Below, one piece after another: positions 47,323-57,024 of a stretch of DNA of 64,000 nt. Below the pieces are notes generated by a model. It did no database searches. It was not told where the DNA came from and worked only from the letters and a program-made list of their open reading frames with translations. The DNA is from Chitinophaga polysaccharea (GTDB lineage Bacteria; Bacteroidota; Bacteroidia; Chitinophagales; Chitinophagaceae), in NCBI RefSeq assembly GCF_902150045.1, contig NZ_CABFVU010000001.1:806001-870000 (forward strand). Reading direction: 5' to 3'. The position numbers and the translations under genes are program-made. Position 1 is the first letter of the stretch, and each line of letters opens with the position of its first letter.

Positions 47323-48192
47323 TTAATACCCGTATTCCTTCAGGAATGTGTCGTTGTCGCGCCATTTGCCGCGTACCTTTACAAACAGTTCCAGGAATAC
47401 TTTCCGTTCGATAAATTTCTCTATCTCCTGCCGGGCCAATGTTCCCAGCTCACGGATGGATTTGCCCCTTTCACCCAGGATAATGCCTTTCTGGGTATCG
47501 CGGGTAACGATAATTTCAGCAGTGATCTTCGTTAACGTATCCTTTTCCTGGAATTGTGTAACAATTACCGTGGTGTGATACGGGATCTCTTCTTCAAACA
47601 GCTGGAATACTTTTTCACGGATCATTTCTGCCACTAGAAAGCGTGTAGACTTATCCGTTAGTGTGTCATCAGGATAGAACGGGTTGCCGGCGGGCAACAG
47701 TTTTACTATTTCAGCCAGCAGCTCCTTTATTCCTTTTTTCTGCATGGCAGATATAGGCACTACAGCTGCCGCTTTGCCCCAGGCTTTGGCACGTTCCGTT
47801 AAAACTTCCATATCCTCTTTCAGGATATTATCCATTTTATTAAGGATGAGAATGATGGGTACTTTCAGTTTCAGCGAATCAAACAGCTCCAGGTTCTCTT
47901 CCATATTATCTTTGGCGTCCATGATCAGCAGGGCCACGTCTGCATCTTCCAGGGCCGATTTAACCGCTCCCATCATTTTTTCGTGCAGCTTGTACTTTGG
48001 ATCGATGATGCCCGGCGTGTCGGAAAAAACGATCTGGTACGCAGGGTCCGTTAATACCCCGGTGATACGGTGACGCGTAGTTTGCACTTTAGGGGAAATG
48101 ATAGCGAGCTTTTCACCAATAATGGCGTTCAGCAATGTGCTTTTCCCGGCATTGGGCTTACCAAAAATATTTACAAAACCTGCTTTATGCAT
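47323..48192 (-). CDS. era: GTPase Era
   Basis: Binds the 3' end of 16S rRNA during 30S assembly. The 289-residue protein has G1 GKPNAGKSTLLN, G3 DTPGI and G4 NKMD, followed by a C-terminal KH domain (LGERGKSIRELGTLARQEIEKF). Era is followed by der in the same direction, which is common in this phylum. Confidence 0.97.
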   Translation of the reverse strand: MHKAGFVNIFGKPNAGKSTLLNAIIGEKLAIISPKVQTTRHRITGVLTDPAYQIVFSDTPGIIDPKYKLHEKMMGAVKSALEDADVALLIMDAKDNMEENLELFDSLKLKVPIILILNKMDNILKEDMEVLTERAKAWGKAAAVVPISAMQKKGIKELLAEIVKLLPAGNPFYPDDTLTDKSTRFLVAEMIREKVFQLFEEEIPYHTTVIVTQFQEKDTLTKITAEIIVTRDTQKGIILGERGKSIRELGTLARQEIEKFIERKVFLELFVKVRGKWRDNDTFLKEYGY

Positions 48193-48250
48193 GATGACAA
48201 TTAAACCTGATGACGTTGCTGTTGCAACTCAAACTTACCGAAATAAAAAA

Positions 48251-48274
48251 AGCCGAATTTCTTCGGCTCTTAAT
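48251..48274 (-). terminator. Terminator after tRNA-fMet
   Basis: AGCCGAA (48251-48257) and TTCGGCT (48262-48268). On the minus strand the stem is followed by seven Ts. It lies between the tRNA and era. Confidence 0.82.
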
Positions 48275-48303
48275 CTTTTTACGCACTCTTCAGTACTATT
48301 TTG

Positions 48304-48375
<72 letters not shown>

Positions 48376-48436
48376 ATGAGGGTGCAAAGATACAATTATT
48401 TCATTCAGCGCCAAATCTTTTTTGAAAAAAATACAA

Positions 48437-48462
48437 AAAGCCAACCATAAAAGGTTGGCTTT
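48437..48462 (-). terminator. Terminator of ssb
   Basis: AAAGCCAACC (48437-48446) and GGTTGGCTTT (48453-48462). The minus strand continues with a T-run. It lies 24 bp after the ssb stop and before the tRNA. Confidence 0.88.
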
Positions 48463-48486
48463 CATATTGGAATGCTTCATACATTG

Positions 48487-48894
48487 TTAAAATGGGAGGT
48501 CGTCAGCGGGCTGTTCCTGAACGGGCTCTGCCTCGGGTACGGTTATTTCAGGCACCGTGATTTTCCGTTTTTCCTCATCCTTACGGCTGAGCAACTTCAG
48601 TGAAAACACCCGTAACCTTAATGCCCCGCATAACGCACCGGTTGCCGTGCTTACGTATGCCTCCACTTTTGGAGCGCCTTCTACGTATACCATTACACCC
48701 TGCGTTAAAAAAGGAGCAACATTGAACTTGTCCCAAAGCGCGCAATCCACCCAGGTGGTTCTTTCTTCCAGTATGCCCTGTGCGTTCTTAAAACGCTCAT
48801 TCACCGCTACCGGAAAATTGAACACAGTGGCGCCGTTGACTTCTTTTTTCACTACATCGCGGCCAAGATGCCCGATAAACTGAAGTTTCATCAT
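48487..48894 (-). CDS. ssb: Single-stranded DNA-binding protein
   Basis: A 135-residue OB-fold protein. The N-terminal strand KLQFIGHLGRDVV and ERTTWVDCALWDKF are typical of SSB, and the acidic tip DDLPF at the C-terminus recruits partner proteins. Two adjacent Met codons start it (48894 or 48891). Confidence 0.92.
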   Translation of the reverse strand: MMKLQFIGHLGRDVVKKEVNGATVFNFPVAVNERFKNAQGILEERTTWVDCALWDKFNVAPFLTQGVMVYVEGAPKVEAYVSTATGALCGALRLRVFSLKLLSRKDEEKRKITVPEITVPEAEPVQEQPADDLPF

Positions 48895-49012
48895 CAGAAA
48901 TAAAGATTTAAATGATTAAAAATTTATAAAAGATGATTGAGAGAAGTATCCTGAAAATTAAGCAATTTCCTTCTCTCAAAAAATAATTTCTGATTTATAG
49001 TTCATACAAGTA

Positions 49013-49020
49013 TACCTTTG
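49013..49020 (+). promoter_or_regulatory. Candidate -7 box upstream of the TPP riboswitch
   Basis: TACCTTTG matches TAnnTTTG exactly and is placed just before the aptamer. The -33 region (TTTCTG near 48987-48992) is a weaker match. Confidence 0.55.
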
Positions 49021-49028
49021 CAGTAACG

Positions 49029-49105
49029 CAACACATGGGGTGCCTTACTTTCAGGCTGAGATCACACCCAATGAACCTGGACCAGGTAATGCTGGTTAGG
49101 AATGA
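49029..49105 (+). ncRNA. TPP (THI-box) riboswitch
   Basis: The conserved elements appear in order: GGGGTGCC, GGCTGAGATCACACCC, GAACCTGGACCAGGTAATGC (TGG follows) and AGGAA. These define the thiamine pyrophosphate aptamer. The receptor start codon lies 27 bp later, so control of translation initiation is likely; no separate terminator hairpin is seen. Confidence 0.94.
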
Positions 49106-49131
49106 ACAAACAGAAAACAGACATATTTAAA

Positions 49132-51507
49132 ATGAAACAGCTAATGTTATTGGTGCTGCTATCTGTAGCAGGCACTTTACATGCACAATCGCTGGTAACC
49201 GGTACCGTTACCAGTAAAGCCAGCGGCCAGCCACTGGAGGGTGTTACTATTTCCGTCAACCAAACCGGCACTGTTACCGACAGCAGGGGCCATTACAGTA
49301 TCCATCTTCCTAAAAAAGGAAACTATGCTTTAACAGCCAGTTTTGTAGGTTTTAAAACATTCACCACCACCATTACCGCCAATAATACCACACAGCTTAC
49401 CGACATTTCCCTGGAAACAACAGCGCTGTTTGTAAAACCGGTAGAGATCAGCAGTTTACGCGCAGGTAAAAATTCTCCCTTCGTAAACACTACTTTAACC
49501 GCAGCGGATATCAAAAAACAAAACCTCGGACAAGACCTGCCCATCCTGCTGGATCAGCAACCCGGCGTAGTTACCAGTTCAGATGCCGGTACCGGTATCG
49601 GCTATACGGGCATGCGCGTACGCGGTTCTGATATTACCCGTATCAACGTTACCGTAAACGGTATCCCGGTGAACGATGCGGAATCGCAAGGAACCTTTTT
49701 TGTGAACATGCCGGACTTTGCTTCCTCTGTAAGCAGCGTTCAGCTGCAGCGCGGCGTAGGTACTTCCACCAACGGGGCCGGCGCTTTCGGCGCTACGCTG
49801 AACCTCAGCACCAACGAATTCAATGAAAAAGCATACGGCGAGATCAGCAACAGCTACGGCTCCTTCAATAGCTGGAAACATACAGTGAAAGCCGGTTCCG
49901 GCCTCATCAACGATCACTTCACCATAGATGCGCGCCTCTCTAAAATTTCATCAGACGGGTATATAGACCGCGCCACTTCCGACCTGAGCTCTTTCTATAC
50001 TTCCGCGGCCTACGTTTCCGCCAAAACAGCCATAAGACTGAACGTCTTCTCCGGGAAAGAAAAAACATACCAGGCCTGGTACGGCGTACCAAAGGCACTC
50101 CTGGAAACAGACCGCACGTACAATCCGGCCGGCACGGAAAAACCAGGCAGCCCTTACGATAATGAAACCGATAATTACCAGCAGGATCATTACCAGCTGT
50201 TCCTGAACCAGGAAGTGAATTCACATGTCAACTTCAACGTAGCCTTCCACCTCACCCGCGGACGTGGTTACTACGAACAATACAAAGCGCAGCAGCTTTT
50301 TTCCGGCTACGGATTACAGGGACCGGTGATCAACGGCAAAAGTGTTGATACCACCGATCTCGTTCGGCAGCTGTGGCTGGACAACTATTTCTATGGATCC
50401 GTGTTCTCTGTAAACCGTACCGGCGAAAAGTTCAACTGGAGCCTGGGTGGCGGCTGGAACCGCTATACCGGCGACCACTACGGCAAAATCATCTGGGCAC
50501 AAACCGGCATCGGTAAAGACCACGAATATTACAGGTATCCTGCAGCAAAAAATGATTTCAACATTTACTGGAAAGGTGAATATAAACTCACTGCTGCGCT
50601 GAGCATTTTTGCAGATATGCAATACCGCAACATCATGTACAACATGGATGGCTTTGAAGCGGCGCCTTCCTACATCGCGCATGCGAACTATAATTTCTTC
50701 AACCCTAAAGCAGGTATCTCTTATAACATCAATCCCACTAACCGGGTATTCGCGTCTGTTGCCATTGCTCATAAAGAGCCCAACCGCGGCGACTTTGAAA
50801 ATAACTATGGCGTGGCAACCCCCAAACCGGAAATACTCCGCGATGTGGAAGCCGGTTATTCATGGAACAACAACATTGCCGCAATACAGGCCAACCTATA
50901 CTACATGAATTACAAAAACCAGCTGGTGCAAACCGGTATGCTCACCGATGTAGGCGCCTATATGCGCACCAACATTCCTAAAAGCTATCGCATGGGTATT
51001 GAAGTGAATGGTAATGTAAAACTGGGCAGCATTGTGAACATAGCCGCCAATGCAGCTTTGAGCCAGAACAAAGTACTGGATTATCATGCCGTTACTTACG
51101 ATGGCGACGCGGCCGCACATACACAGGTATTCAACAAAACAGACATTTCCTTCTCCCCTTCTTTCGTAGGTGGGTTCACGTTAACCGTGAAACCGGTTAA
51201 AAACCTGAACATCGATGTACTTGGTAAATATGTAAGCCGCCAGTACATGGATAACACATCCAACAAAGACGGTAGCCTGGATCCTTACTTTGTAAACAAC
51301 CTGCGTATCAACTACGTAGTACCGCAACCGTTATTCAGGGAACTGGGACTGCAATTCATGCTGAACAATGTTTTCAACGTAAAATATGAACCCAACGGAA
51401 GCACTTACAGCAGCTACGACCTGGCCGGCAACCGCGTGGTATATGATAGTTATTATTACCCGATGGCCGGCATTAATTTCTTTGCCGGGATAACTATCGG
51501 GCTCTGA
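49132..51507 (+). CDS. TonB-dependent outer-membrane receptor, probably for thiamine
   Basis: A 791-residue protein from the chosen start (MKQLMLLVLLSVAGTLHAQS gives a clean signal peptide). An ATG at 49102 is inside the riboswitch and is not the likely start. A carboxypeptidase-like domain (about residues 20-105, VTGTVTSKASGQPLEGVTI) precedes the plug (QDLPILLDQQPGVVTSSDAG...GMRVRGSDITRINVTVNG) and the 22-strand barrel ending in GINFFAGITIGL. Control by TPP points to thiamine or a precursor as substrate; this is the established logic in Bacteroidota. No inner-membrane thiamine transporter is next to it. Confidence 0.93.
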   Translation: MKQLMLLVLLSVAGTLHAQSLVTGTVTSKASGQPLEGVTISVNQTGTVTDSRGHYSIHLPKKGNYALTASFVGFKTFTTTITANNTTQLTDISLETTALFVKPVEISSLRAGKNSPFVNTTLTAADIKKQNLGQDLPILLDQQPGVVTSSDAGTGIGYTGMRVRGSDITRINVTVNGIPVNDAESQGTFFVNMPDFASSVSSVQLQRGVGTSTNGAGAFGATLNLSTNEFNEKAYGEISNSYGSFNSWKHTVKAGSGLINDHFTIDARLSKISSDGYIDRATSDLSSFYTSAAYVSAKTAIRLNVFSGKEKTYQAWYGVPKALLETDRTYNPAGTEKPGSPYDNETDNYQQDHYQLFLNQEVNSHVNFNVAFHLTRGRGYYEQYKAQQLFSGYGLQGPVINGKSVDTTDLVRQLWLDNYFYGSVFSVNRTGEKFNWSLGGGWNRYTGDHYGKIIWAQTGIGKDHEYYRYPAAKNDFNIYWKGEYKLTAALSIFADMQYRNIMYNMDGFEAAPSYIAHANYNFFNPKAGISYNINPTNRVFASVAIAHKEPNRGDFENNYGVATPKPEILRDVEAGYSWNNNIAAIQANLYYMNYKNQLVQTGMLTDVGAYMRTNIPKSYRMGIEVNGNVKLGSIVNIAANAALSQNKVLDYHAVTYDGDAAAHTQVFNKTDISFSPSFVGGFTLTVKPVKNLNIDVLGKYVSRQYMDNTSNKDGSLDPYFVNNLRINYVVPQPLFRELGLQFMLNNVFNVKYEPNGSTYSSYDLAGNRVVYDSYYYPMAGINFFAGITIGL

Positions 51508-51514
51508 TTTAATT

Positions 51515-51560
51515 GCATAAAAAAAGCGGGGATCAATATTGATCTCCGCTTTTTTTATGC
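51515..51560. terminator. Bidirectional terminator between the receptor gene and argH
   Basis: A long near-perfect palindrome, GCATAAAAAAAGCGGGGATC facing GATCTCCGCTTTTTTTATGC, with A and T runs on both sides. It ends both convergent transcripts. Confidence 0.93.
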
Positions 51561-51570
51561 AATATGTTTA

Positions 51571-52905
51571 TCAGCTATTAAGCAATTTTTCTATCGCCTT
51601 ATCTACCGATTCAAAAGGGAACCCTTTAATCACCACGTCCATCTGTGCTGCAATCTGCTGTGTGCCTAAATTGCCGATGCTACCTGCGTGGGTGTGATTT
51701 ACAGCCTTGTCTGGCGAAAAGGTACCATTCTCAATGTCCATCCCCACTTTCTTATAGGCCTCACGGAAAGGAGTGCCCTGCAATACCAGGTTGTTCACTA
51801 CTTCCACACTAAAGAGGTATTGATACTTATCGTCGTCCAGTATATTTTCCTTAATGCGGATATTTTCCAGCATCAGGCGGCTCATGCGGATACAGTCCTT
51901 CAACGTCTGGAAAGCCGGGAACAGATTCTCCTTCAGCAGCTGTAAGTCGCGGTGATAGCCGGAAGGCAGGTTGGTGATCATCATGGCTATTTCGTTAGGC
52001 AACGCCTGGAGCTTGTTGCCATGAGAGCGGATCAGTTCCCACACATCCGGGTTCTTTTTATGCGGCATGATGCTGGAGCCGGTAGTCAGTTCATCCGGGA
52101 AGCTGATAAAGCCAAAGTTCTGGTTCATGAACAGGCAGGCGTCCATGGCCATTTTAGCGATAGTAGCCGCAATACCTGCCAGTGCAAAAGCGACTATTTT
52201 TTCCGTTTTACCACGTCCCATCTGCGCATATACCACGTTGTAATTGAGCGCATCAAAACCAAGCAATGCGGTGGTAAGCTCACGGTCAAGGGGGAACGAA
52301 GATCCGTAACCGGCAGCTGAGCCAAGCGGGTTTTTATTCACTACCCGGTAAGCGCCCTGTAACATGGTAAGATCGTCTACCAGGCTTTCTGCATAAGCGC
52401 CAAACCATAGTCCGAAAGAGGAAGGCATGGCAATTTGCAAATGAGTATAGCCCGGTATGAGGTGCGCTTTATATTCCTCGCTTTTCTGCTGCAGCAGGTG
52501 GAATAAGGCCAGTACTTCTTCTGTCATGGTTCGCAGCTCATGACGCAGGAACAGCTTCAGATCTACCAGCACCTGGTCGTTACGGGAACGGCCGCTGTGG
52601 ATCTTCTTTCCTACTTCGCCCAAACGGCGGGTCAGTAACAGTTCTACCTGTGAGTGAATATCTTCCACTCCTTCCTCCAGTTTAAAATTGCCGGATTGGA
52701 TTTCCTGGTAGATGTTCTTCAGTTCCTGTTTCAGTATGGTGAGCTCTTCCTTCTCCAGTAATCCTATACTTTGCAGCATGGTGATATGTGCCATAGAGCC
52801 CAGCACATCAAACGGCGCCAGGAAGGCATCCATTTCACGGTCTTTTCCTACAGTGAATGTTTCCACCGCCGCTAAGGAGGCTTTATCTTTTTGCCACAAT
52901 TTCAT
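51571..52905 (-). CDS. argH: Argininosuccinate lyase
   Basis: Last step of arginine synthesis. The 444-residue protein has the fumarase-superfamily signature GSSIMPHKKNPD (catalytic Ser) and the N-terminal ASLAAVETFTVGKDREMDAFLAPFD. VEDIHSQVELLLTRRLG and KIHSGRSRNDQV carry the substrate contacts. It is the last gene of the arginine operon, 76 bp after the deacetylase. Confidence 0.96.
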   Translation of the reverse strand: MKLWQKDKASLAAVETFTVGKDREMDAFLAPFDVLGSMAHITMLQSIGLLEKEELTILKQELKNIYQEIQSGNFKLEEGVEDIHSQVELLLTRRLGEVGKKIHSGRSRNDQVLVDLKLFLRHELRTMTEEVLALFHLLQQKSEEYKAHLIPGYTHLQIAMPSSFGLWFGAYAESLVDDLTMLQGAYRVVNKNPLGSAAGYGSSFPLDRELTTALLGFDALNYNVVYAQMGRGKTEKIVAFALAGIAATIAKMAMDACLFMNQNFGFISFPDELTTGSSIMPHKKNPDVWELIRSHGNKLQALPNEIAMMITNLPSGYHRDLQLLKENLFPAFQTLKDCIRMSRLMLENIRIKENILDDDKYQYLFSVEVVNNLVLQGTPFREAYKKVGMDIENGTFSPDKAVNHTHAGSIGNLGTQQIAAQMDVVIKGFPFESVDKAIEKLLNS

Positions 52906-52981
52906 GATACTATAGTTTTTTCATACGTTGTTACAGCATGAAATTAAAAATCATATTTTCAAAACAGGCTCAAAATTCATG

Positions 52982-54046
52982 CTACTGGATCATTTCAAGC
53001 AATTGTATATAACTCTGGATGCCGTCTTTGATTTCGTGCAGATGAATATATTCGTCTGCGGTATGTGAGCGTGCGGAATCACCGGGGCCCATTTTTACCG
53101 AGGTTGCCGGTATCAGCGCCTGGTCAGAAGTGGTAGGCGATCCGTAGCAGGATTTGCCTATGCTTACACCTGCCAGTACAAACGGGTGGTCCATCGGTAT
53201 AAAGGATGGCCGCATCCGCATGGACCGTGGCTTTACTTCGCAGGACACATTGGCCCGGATAATTTCCAGCAGCTCCTCAAGTGTATATTGATCAGTGGCC
53301 CGTACATCTACCACAAAGGTACAGTCGGCCGGCACTACATTATGCGCTTTATTGGAAGTGTTGATCACGGTAACGCTCATCTTCACCGGTCCCAGTGTTT
53401 CCGATATTTTAGGGAAGCGGAAATCCTTAAACCAATTAAGATCGGGCAACGCTTTATACAAAGCGTTTTCACCCTCTTCCCTCGCCGCGTGACCTGCTTT
53501 GCCGTAACTGGTACAATCCAGTACCATCAGGCCTTTTTCAGCAATAGCCAGTTGCGTTAAAGTAGGCTCGCCTACAATGGCAAATTCAATAGCGGGCAGT
53601 TTTGGAAGGATACTTTCTATCCCGTTAGCGCCGCTGATCTCTTCCTCTGCGGTAGCTGTAAGGATGATGTTGTAGCTAAGATCGCTACGGTGATAAAAAT
53701 GCAGGAACGTTGCGATCAGGCTTACCAGGCAACCGCCGGCATCATTGCTACCGAGCCCGTAGAGCTTTCCGTCTTCCACATCCGGGCTGAAAGGATCGCG
53801 GGTATATTGTGGATTAGGTTTTACGGTATCATGATGGGAGTTCAGGAGTATATTACGTTTGGAGGGATCATAATGTTTATTGAAGGCCCAGATATTATTG
53901 AGATGCCGCTCATGCGGAATATCCATAGCCGTCAGGAACTCACTGATCAGTTGCGCGGTGCCGTCTTCTTCGCGGCTTAATGAAGGGGTGGCGATCATCT
54001 GTTTCAACAGGGCCACCGCCACATCATATAGTTTTTCGTTCCACAT
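52982..54046 (-). CDS. argE: M20 family metallopeptidase, N-acyl-ornithine/citrulline deacylase
   Basis: A 354-residue zinc deacylase. Metal motifs: NSHHDTVKP (His, Asp), GSNDAGGCL, and ATAEEEISGANG (catalytic Glu). With the SOTCase-like transcarbamylase in the same operon, the substrate is probably N-acyl-citrulline rather than N-acetylornithine, as in Bacteroides; this is inference from context. It starts 3 bp after argB. Confidence 0.88.
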   Translation of the reverse strand: MWNEKLYDVAVALLKQMIATPSLSREEDGTAQLISEFLTAMDIPHERHLNNIWAFNKHYDPSKRNILLNSHHDTVKPNPQYTRDPFSPDVEDGKLYGLGSNDAGGCLVSLIATFLHFYHRSDLSYNIILTATAEEEISGANGIESILPKLPAIEFAIVGEPTLTQLAIAEKGLMVLDCTSYGKAGHAAREEGENALYKALPDLNWFKDFRFPKISETLGPVKMSVTVINTSNKAHNVVPADCTFVVDVRATDQYTLEELLEIIRANVSCEVKPRSMRMRPSFIPMDHPFVLAGVSIGKSCYGSPTTSDQALIPATSVKMGPGDSARSHTADEYIHLHEIKDGIQSYIQLLEMIQ

Positions 54047-54049
54047 AGG

Positions 54050-54838
54050 TTAGCATATTAGAGTGCCTGCCACTTCCGGGGTTGTATTGCTCAGAACATC
54101 ATCTGCATGCCCTATCAGCACTTCTTTTACACCATTGTCTATTGCCTCGAAAGCGTTTTGCAGTTTAGGCAATATCCCGTCTGTCAGTATTTTTTCTTCC
54201 AGCAACTGCTGGTAAATTTCTTTATTGATGAGATTGATCACGGAGTCATCATCTGCAGGATTCCGTAATACCCCTTTCTTTTCAAAGCAGTAGATCAGTC
54301 TCACGCTGTAATGCTCAGATAAAGCAATAGCCAGCGAAGATGCAATGGTGTCTGCATTCGTATTGAGGATCTGTCCTTTACCATCATGCGTAAGCGGTGC
54401 AAACACCGGCGTAACACCGGTGTCCAGTAAGGCTTTCAGCGGAGCCGTATGCAAGGTGCCGGTATGTATATCGCCTACGAAACCATAGTCAATTTCCTTT
54501 ACCGGTCTTTTTACCGCGGGGATAATGTTGGCGTCTGCACCGGTTAATCCAATGGCGTTACAACCATTGGCCTGCAACCGGGCTACCAGTTGCTTGTTCA
54601 CCAAACCGCCGTATACCATTGTCACCACATCGATAGTGTCTGCATCCGTGATCCTCCTGCCGTCTACATATTTTGATTCTATGCCCAGCTTATCTCCGAT
54701 ACGGGTAGCGATTTTACCGCCTCCATGTATCAGGATCTTTTTACCGGGAATTGCTGCAAACTTCCCAAGGAAGGTTTGCAGCAATGCCGGGTTATCGATC
54801 ACGTTTCCGCCTACTTTGATAATAAATAAGTCGATCAT
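54050..54838 (-). CDS. argB: N-acetylglutamate kinase
   Basis: A 262-residue amino-acid kinase. KVGGNVI at residues 8-14, IHGGGKIAT at 38-46 and LTGADANII are the ATP and substrate motifs. In many members an N-terminal helix confers arginine inhibition; here the protein begins directly with the fold (MIDLFIIKVGG), so that helix is missing. It starts 2 bp after argF'. In organisms with N-succinyl intermediates this kinase acts on the succinyl derivative. Confidence 0.94.
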   Translation of the reverse strand: MIDLFIIKVGGNVIDNPALLQTFLGKFAAIPGKKILIHGGGKIATRIGDKLGIESKYVDGRRITDADTIDVVTMVYGGLVNKQLVARLQANGCNAIGLTGADANIIPAVKRPVKEIDYGFVGDIHTGTLHTAPLKALLDTGVTPVFAPLTHDGKGQILNTNADTIASSLAIALSEHYSVRLIYCFEKKGVLRNPADDDSVINLINKEIYQQLLEEKILTDGILPKLQNAFEAIDNGVKEVLIGHADDVLSNTTPEVAGTLIC

Positions 54839-54840
54839 AA

Positions 54841-55791
54841 TTATCCTTTCAGTATTTCACTCAAAACCGCCTGGGCAGCCCATACGCGGTTACCCGCTTC
54901 GCGGATAACGATGGATTGCGGACCATCCAGTACTTCATCTGCAATTACCACATTCCTTCTTACCGGCAGGCAGTGCATTACTTTAGCAGCATTGGTGAGC
55001 GCCAGCTTTTCGTTGGTAAACATCCAGGAAGGATCTGTACAGGTGATCTTGCCATAGTCTTTGTAAGAAGACCAGTTTTTCACGTATACAAAATCTGCAT
55101 CCTTCAATGCCTTATCCTGGTTGTATTCAATGTGTGCACTACCGGAAAACTGTTCATCCAGTTCATAGCCTTCAGGATGAGTGATCACAAAATCTGCTTC
55201 TCCCCATGCGTTCATCCATTGTGCGAAAGAGTTGGGAACAGCCTGTGGCAGCGCCTTTACATGAGGTGCCCAGGTCATTACCACTTTAGGTTTACGGGTT
55301 TGCTGCCAGTTCTCCTTAATGGTAATCACATCTGTTAAACTCTGTAAAGGGTGCAGGGTAGCGCTTTCCAGGCTTACTACCGGTACACCGGCATACTTAA
55401 TGAACTGGTTAATATATTTCTCTGTATAATCTTCTTCTTTATTCTTCAAACCAGGAAATGTACGGATAGCCAGTATATCGAAATACTGACCCATTACCGC
55501 TGCAGCCTCTTTTACGTGCTCCGTGGTGTTGCCATTCATCACCACTCCATCATTCATTTCCAGCGCCCAGCCTTCCTTATCAATGTTAAACACGATTGCT
55601 TCCATACCCAGGTTCTTTGCAGCGATCTGTGTACTTAAGCGTGTTCGCAAACTGGGATTCAGGAATATCATTCCCACTGTTTTGTTCTTACCTAATTCCT
55701 TATCCCTCAAAGGATCTTTCTTGTAGTTCAACGCAATGTCCACTAACCGCGGGACACTGGGAACATCTGCTGTAGAAATAAATTGTTTCAT
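54841..55791 (-). CDS. argF': N-acyl-L-ornithine carbamoyltransferase (AOTCase/SOTCase type)
   Basis: 316 residues from the chosen start (MKQFISTADVP); the frame opens to 55848 but the added 19 residues lack family support. Carbamoyl-phosphate motif SLRTRLSTQ is at about residues 47-55 from that start and the later HCLPVRRNVV is conserved. The 80s loop reads MNGNTTEHVKEAA. Published mutagenesis shows that one residue in this loop (Glu92 in the Xanthomonas acetylornithine enzyme, Pro90 in the Bacteroides fragilis succinylornithine enzyme) sets the acyl preference; here it appears to be Thr, which favours the succinyl type. The preference is inferred. Confidence 0.9.
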   Translation of the reverse strand: MKQFISTADVPSVPRLVDIALNYKKDPLRDKELGKNKTVGMIFLNPSLRTRLSTQIAAKNLGMEAIVFNIDKEGWALEMNDGVVMNGNTTEHVKEAAAVMGQYFDILAIRTFPGLKNKEEDYTEKYINQFIKYAGVPVVSLESATLHPLQSLTDVITIKENWQQTRKPKVVMTWAPHVKALPQAVPNSFAQWMNAWGEADFVITHPEGYELDEQFSGSAHIEYNQDKALKDADFVYVKNWSSYKDYGKITCTDPSWMFTNEKLALTNAAKVMHCLPVRRNVVIADEVLDGPQSIVIREAGNRVWAAQAVLSEILKG

Positions 55792-55863
55792 TTCGCTTAT
55801 AGGCTTTAAACAGGCAGTGGAAAGATGTAAAGGCACACTGCCTGCCATACATGGTTGTTTTAC

Positions 55864-56991
55864 TTATTTATTTATTGCTTTTCCGAATGCTTCCAGGAAC
55901 TGGTCTGCATGCGCTTGTGTAAGGGCCAGTGAAGGCAGCAAACGGATCACGTTTGGTTTTGCTTCACCGGTAAAGATCTTATGGGTATGCAGCAGTTCTT
56001 TTCTTACATGTGATAATTCTTCGGGAAGATCTATACCGATCATCAAACCACGGCCTCTTACTTCTTTCACCTTATCAAAGGTGCGCAGGTTTTCCATGAG
56101 ATAATTACCTATGGCAGCAGCATTCTCTACCAGTTTTTCCGCCTGAATGGTTTCCAGTACGGCCAGCGCTGCTGCGCAGGCCAGGTGATTACCACCAAAG
56201 GTAGTGCCCAGCATGCCATACACGGCCTGGAACTTAGGTGCAATAATGATGGCGCCGATAGGGAAACCGTTACCCATTCCTTTTGCCATGCTATAGATAT
56301 CTGCATTTACACCTGCAAAATCGTGCGAGTAAAATTTACCGCTGCGGCCATATCCACACTGTACGGAGTCTGCAATGAACACGGCGTTGTGCGCATCACA
56401 GAGGCTCCTGATCTTTTGCAGGAAAGCTTCGCTGGCTACGTTGATACCACCTACGCCCTGTATGCCTTCAATGATCACGGAGGATACTTCATATTGCTGG
56501 AAAGCCTGCTCCAGTGCGGCCTGGTCTTCCCATGGTAAAAACACTATGTTGTCTGTTTCATTTACCGGCGCTACGATCTTCGGGTTGTCGGTAGCGGCTA
56601 CTGCCAGGGATGTTCTGCCATGGAATGCTTTCTTAAAAGCGATGACCTTCTTTTTACCGTTGTAAAACGAAGCCAGCTTCAACGCATTTTCATTGGCTTC
56701 CGCACCGGAGTTGCAGAGGAACAACTGGTAATCGTCCTTACCGGATACTTTACCCAGCAAGGCGGCCAGTTCTTCCTGTAAAGGCATCTTTACGGAATTG
56801 GAGTAAAAGCCTACTTTATGTAACTGGTCTGTAAGGCGCTTTACATAATGCGGGTGCGTGTGGCCAACAGAGATCACGGCATGCCCGCCGTACAGATCCA
56901 GGTATTGCGTACCCTTATCGTCCCAAACATGGGAGCCGAGGGCTTTTTCTATAATGATATCGTTAACGGGATATACGTCGAAGAGTTTCAT
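55864..56991 (-). CDS. argD: N-acyl-ornithine aminotransferase (class III)
   Basis: A 375-residue PLP aminotransferase. PLP Lys lies in SMAKGMGNGFPIGAI; the N-terminal GSHVWDDKGTQYLDLYGGHAV and the motif LCNSGAEANENALKLA are typical of the ArgD/OAT group. It lies between argC and argF', which settles the pathway. Confidence 0.95.
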   Translation of the reverse strand: MKLFDVYPVNDIIIEKALGSHVWDDKGTQYLDLYGGHAVISVGHTHPHYVKRLTDQLHKVGFYSNSVKMPLQEELAALLGKVSGKDDYQLFLCNSGAEANENALKLASFYNGKKKVIAFKKAFHGRTSLAVAATDNPKIVAPVNETDNIVFLPWEDQAALEQAFQQYEVSSVIIEGIQGVGGINVASEAFLQKIRSLCDAHNAVFIADSVQCGYGRSGKFYSHDFAGVNADIYSMAKGMGNGFPIGAIIIAPKFQAVYGMLGTTFGGNHLACAAALAVLETIQAEKLVENAAAIGNYLMENLRTFDKVKEVRGRGLMIGIDLPEELSHVRKELLHTHKIFTGEAKPNVIRLLPSLALTQAHADQFLEAFGKAINK

Positions 56992-57024
56992 GCTGGCAAA
57001 TAAAATTGAGAATGATAAAAACGT

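Noticed and set aside
49102..49131. Upstream ATG as start of the TonB receptor
   Set aside because: It lies inside the TPP riboswitch and puts ten charged or polar residues before the signal peptide; the start at 49132 is better.
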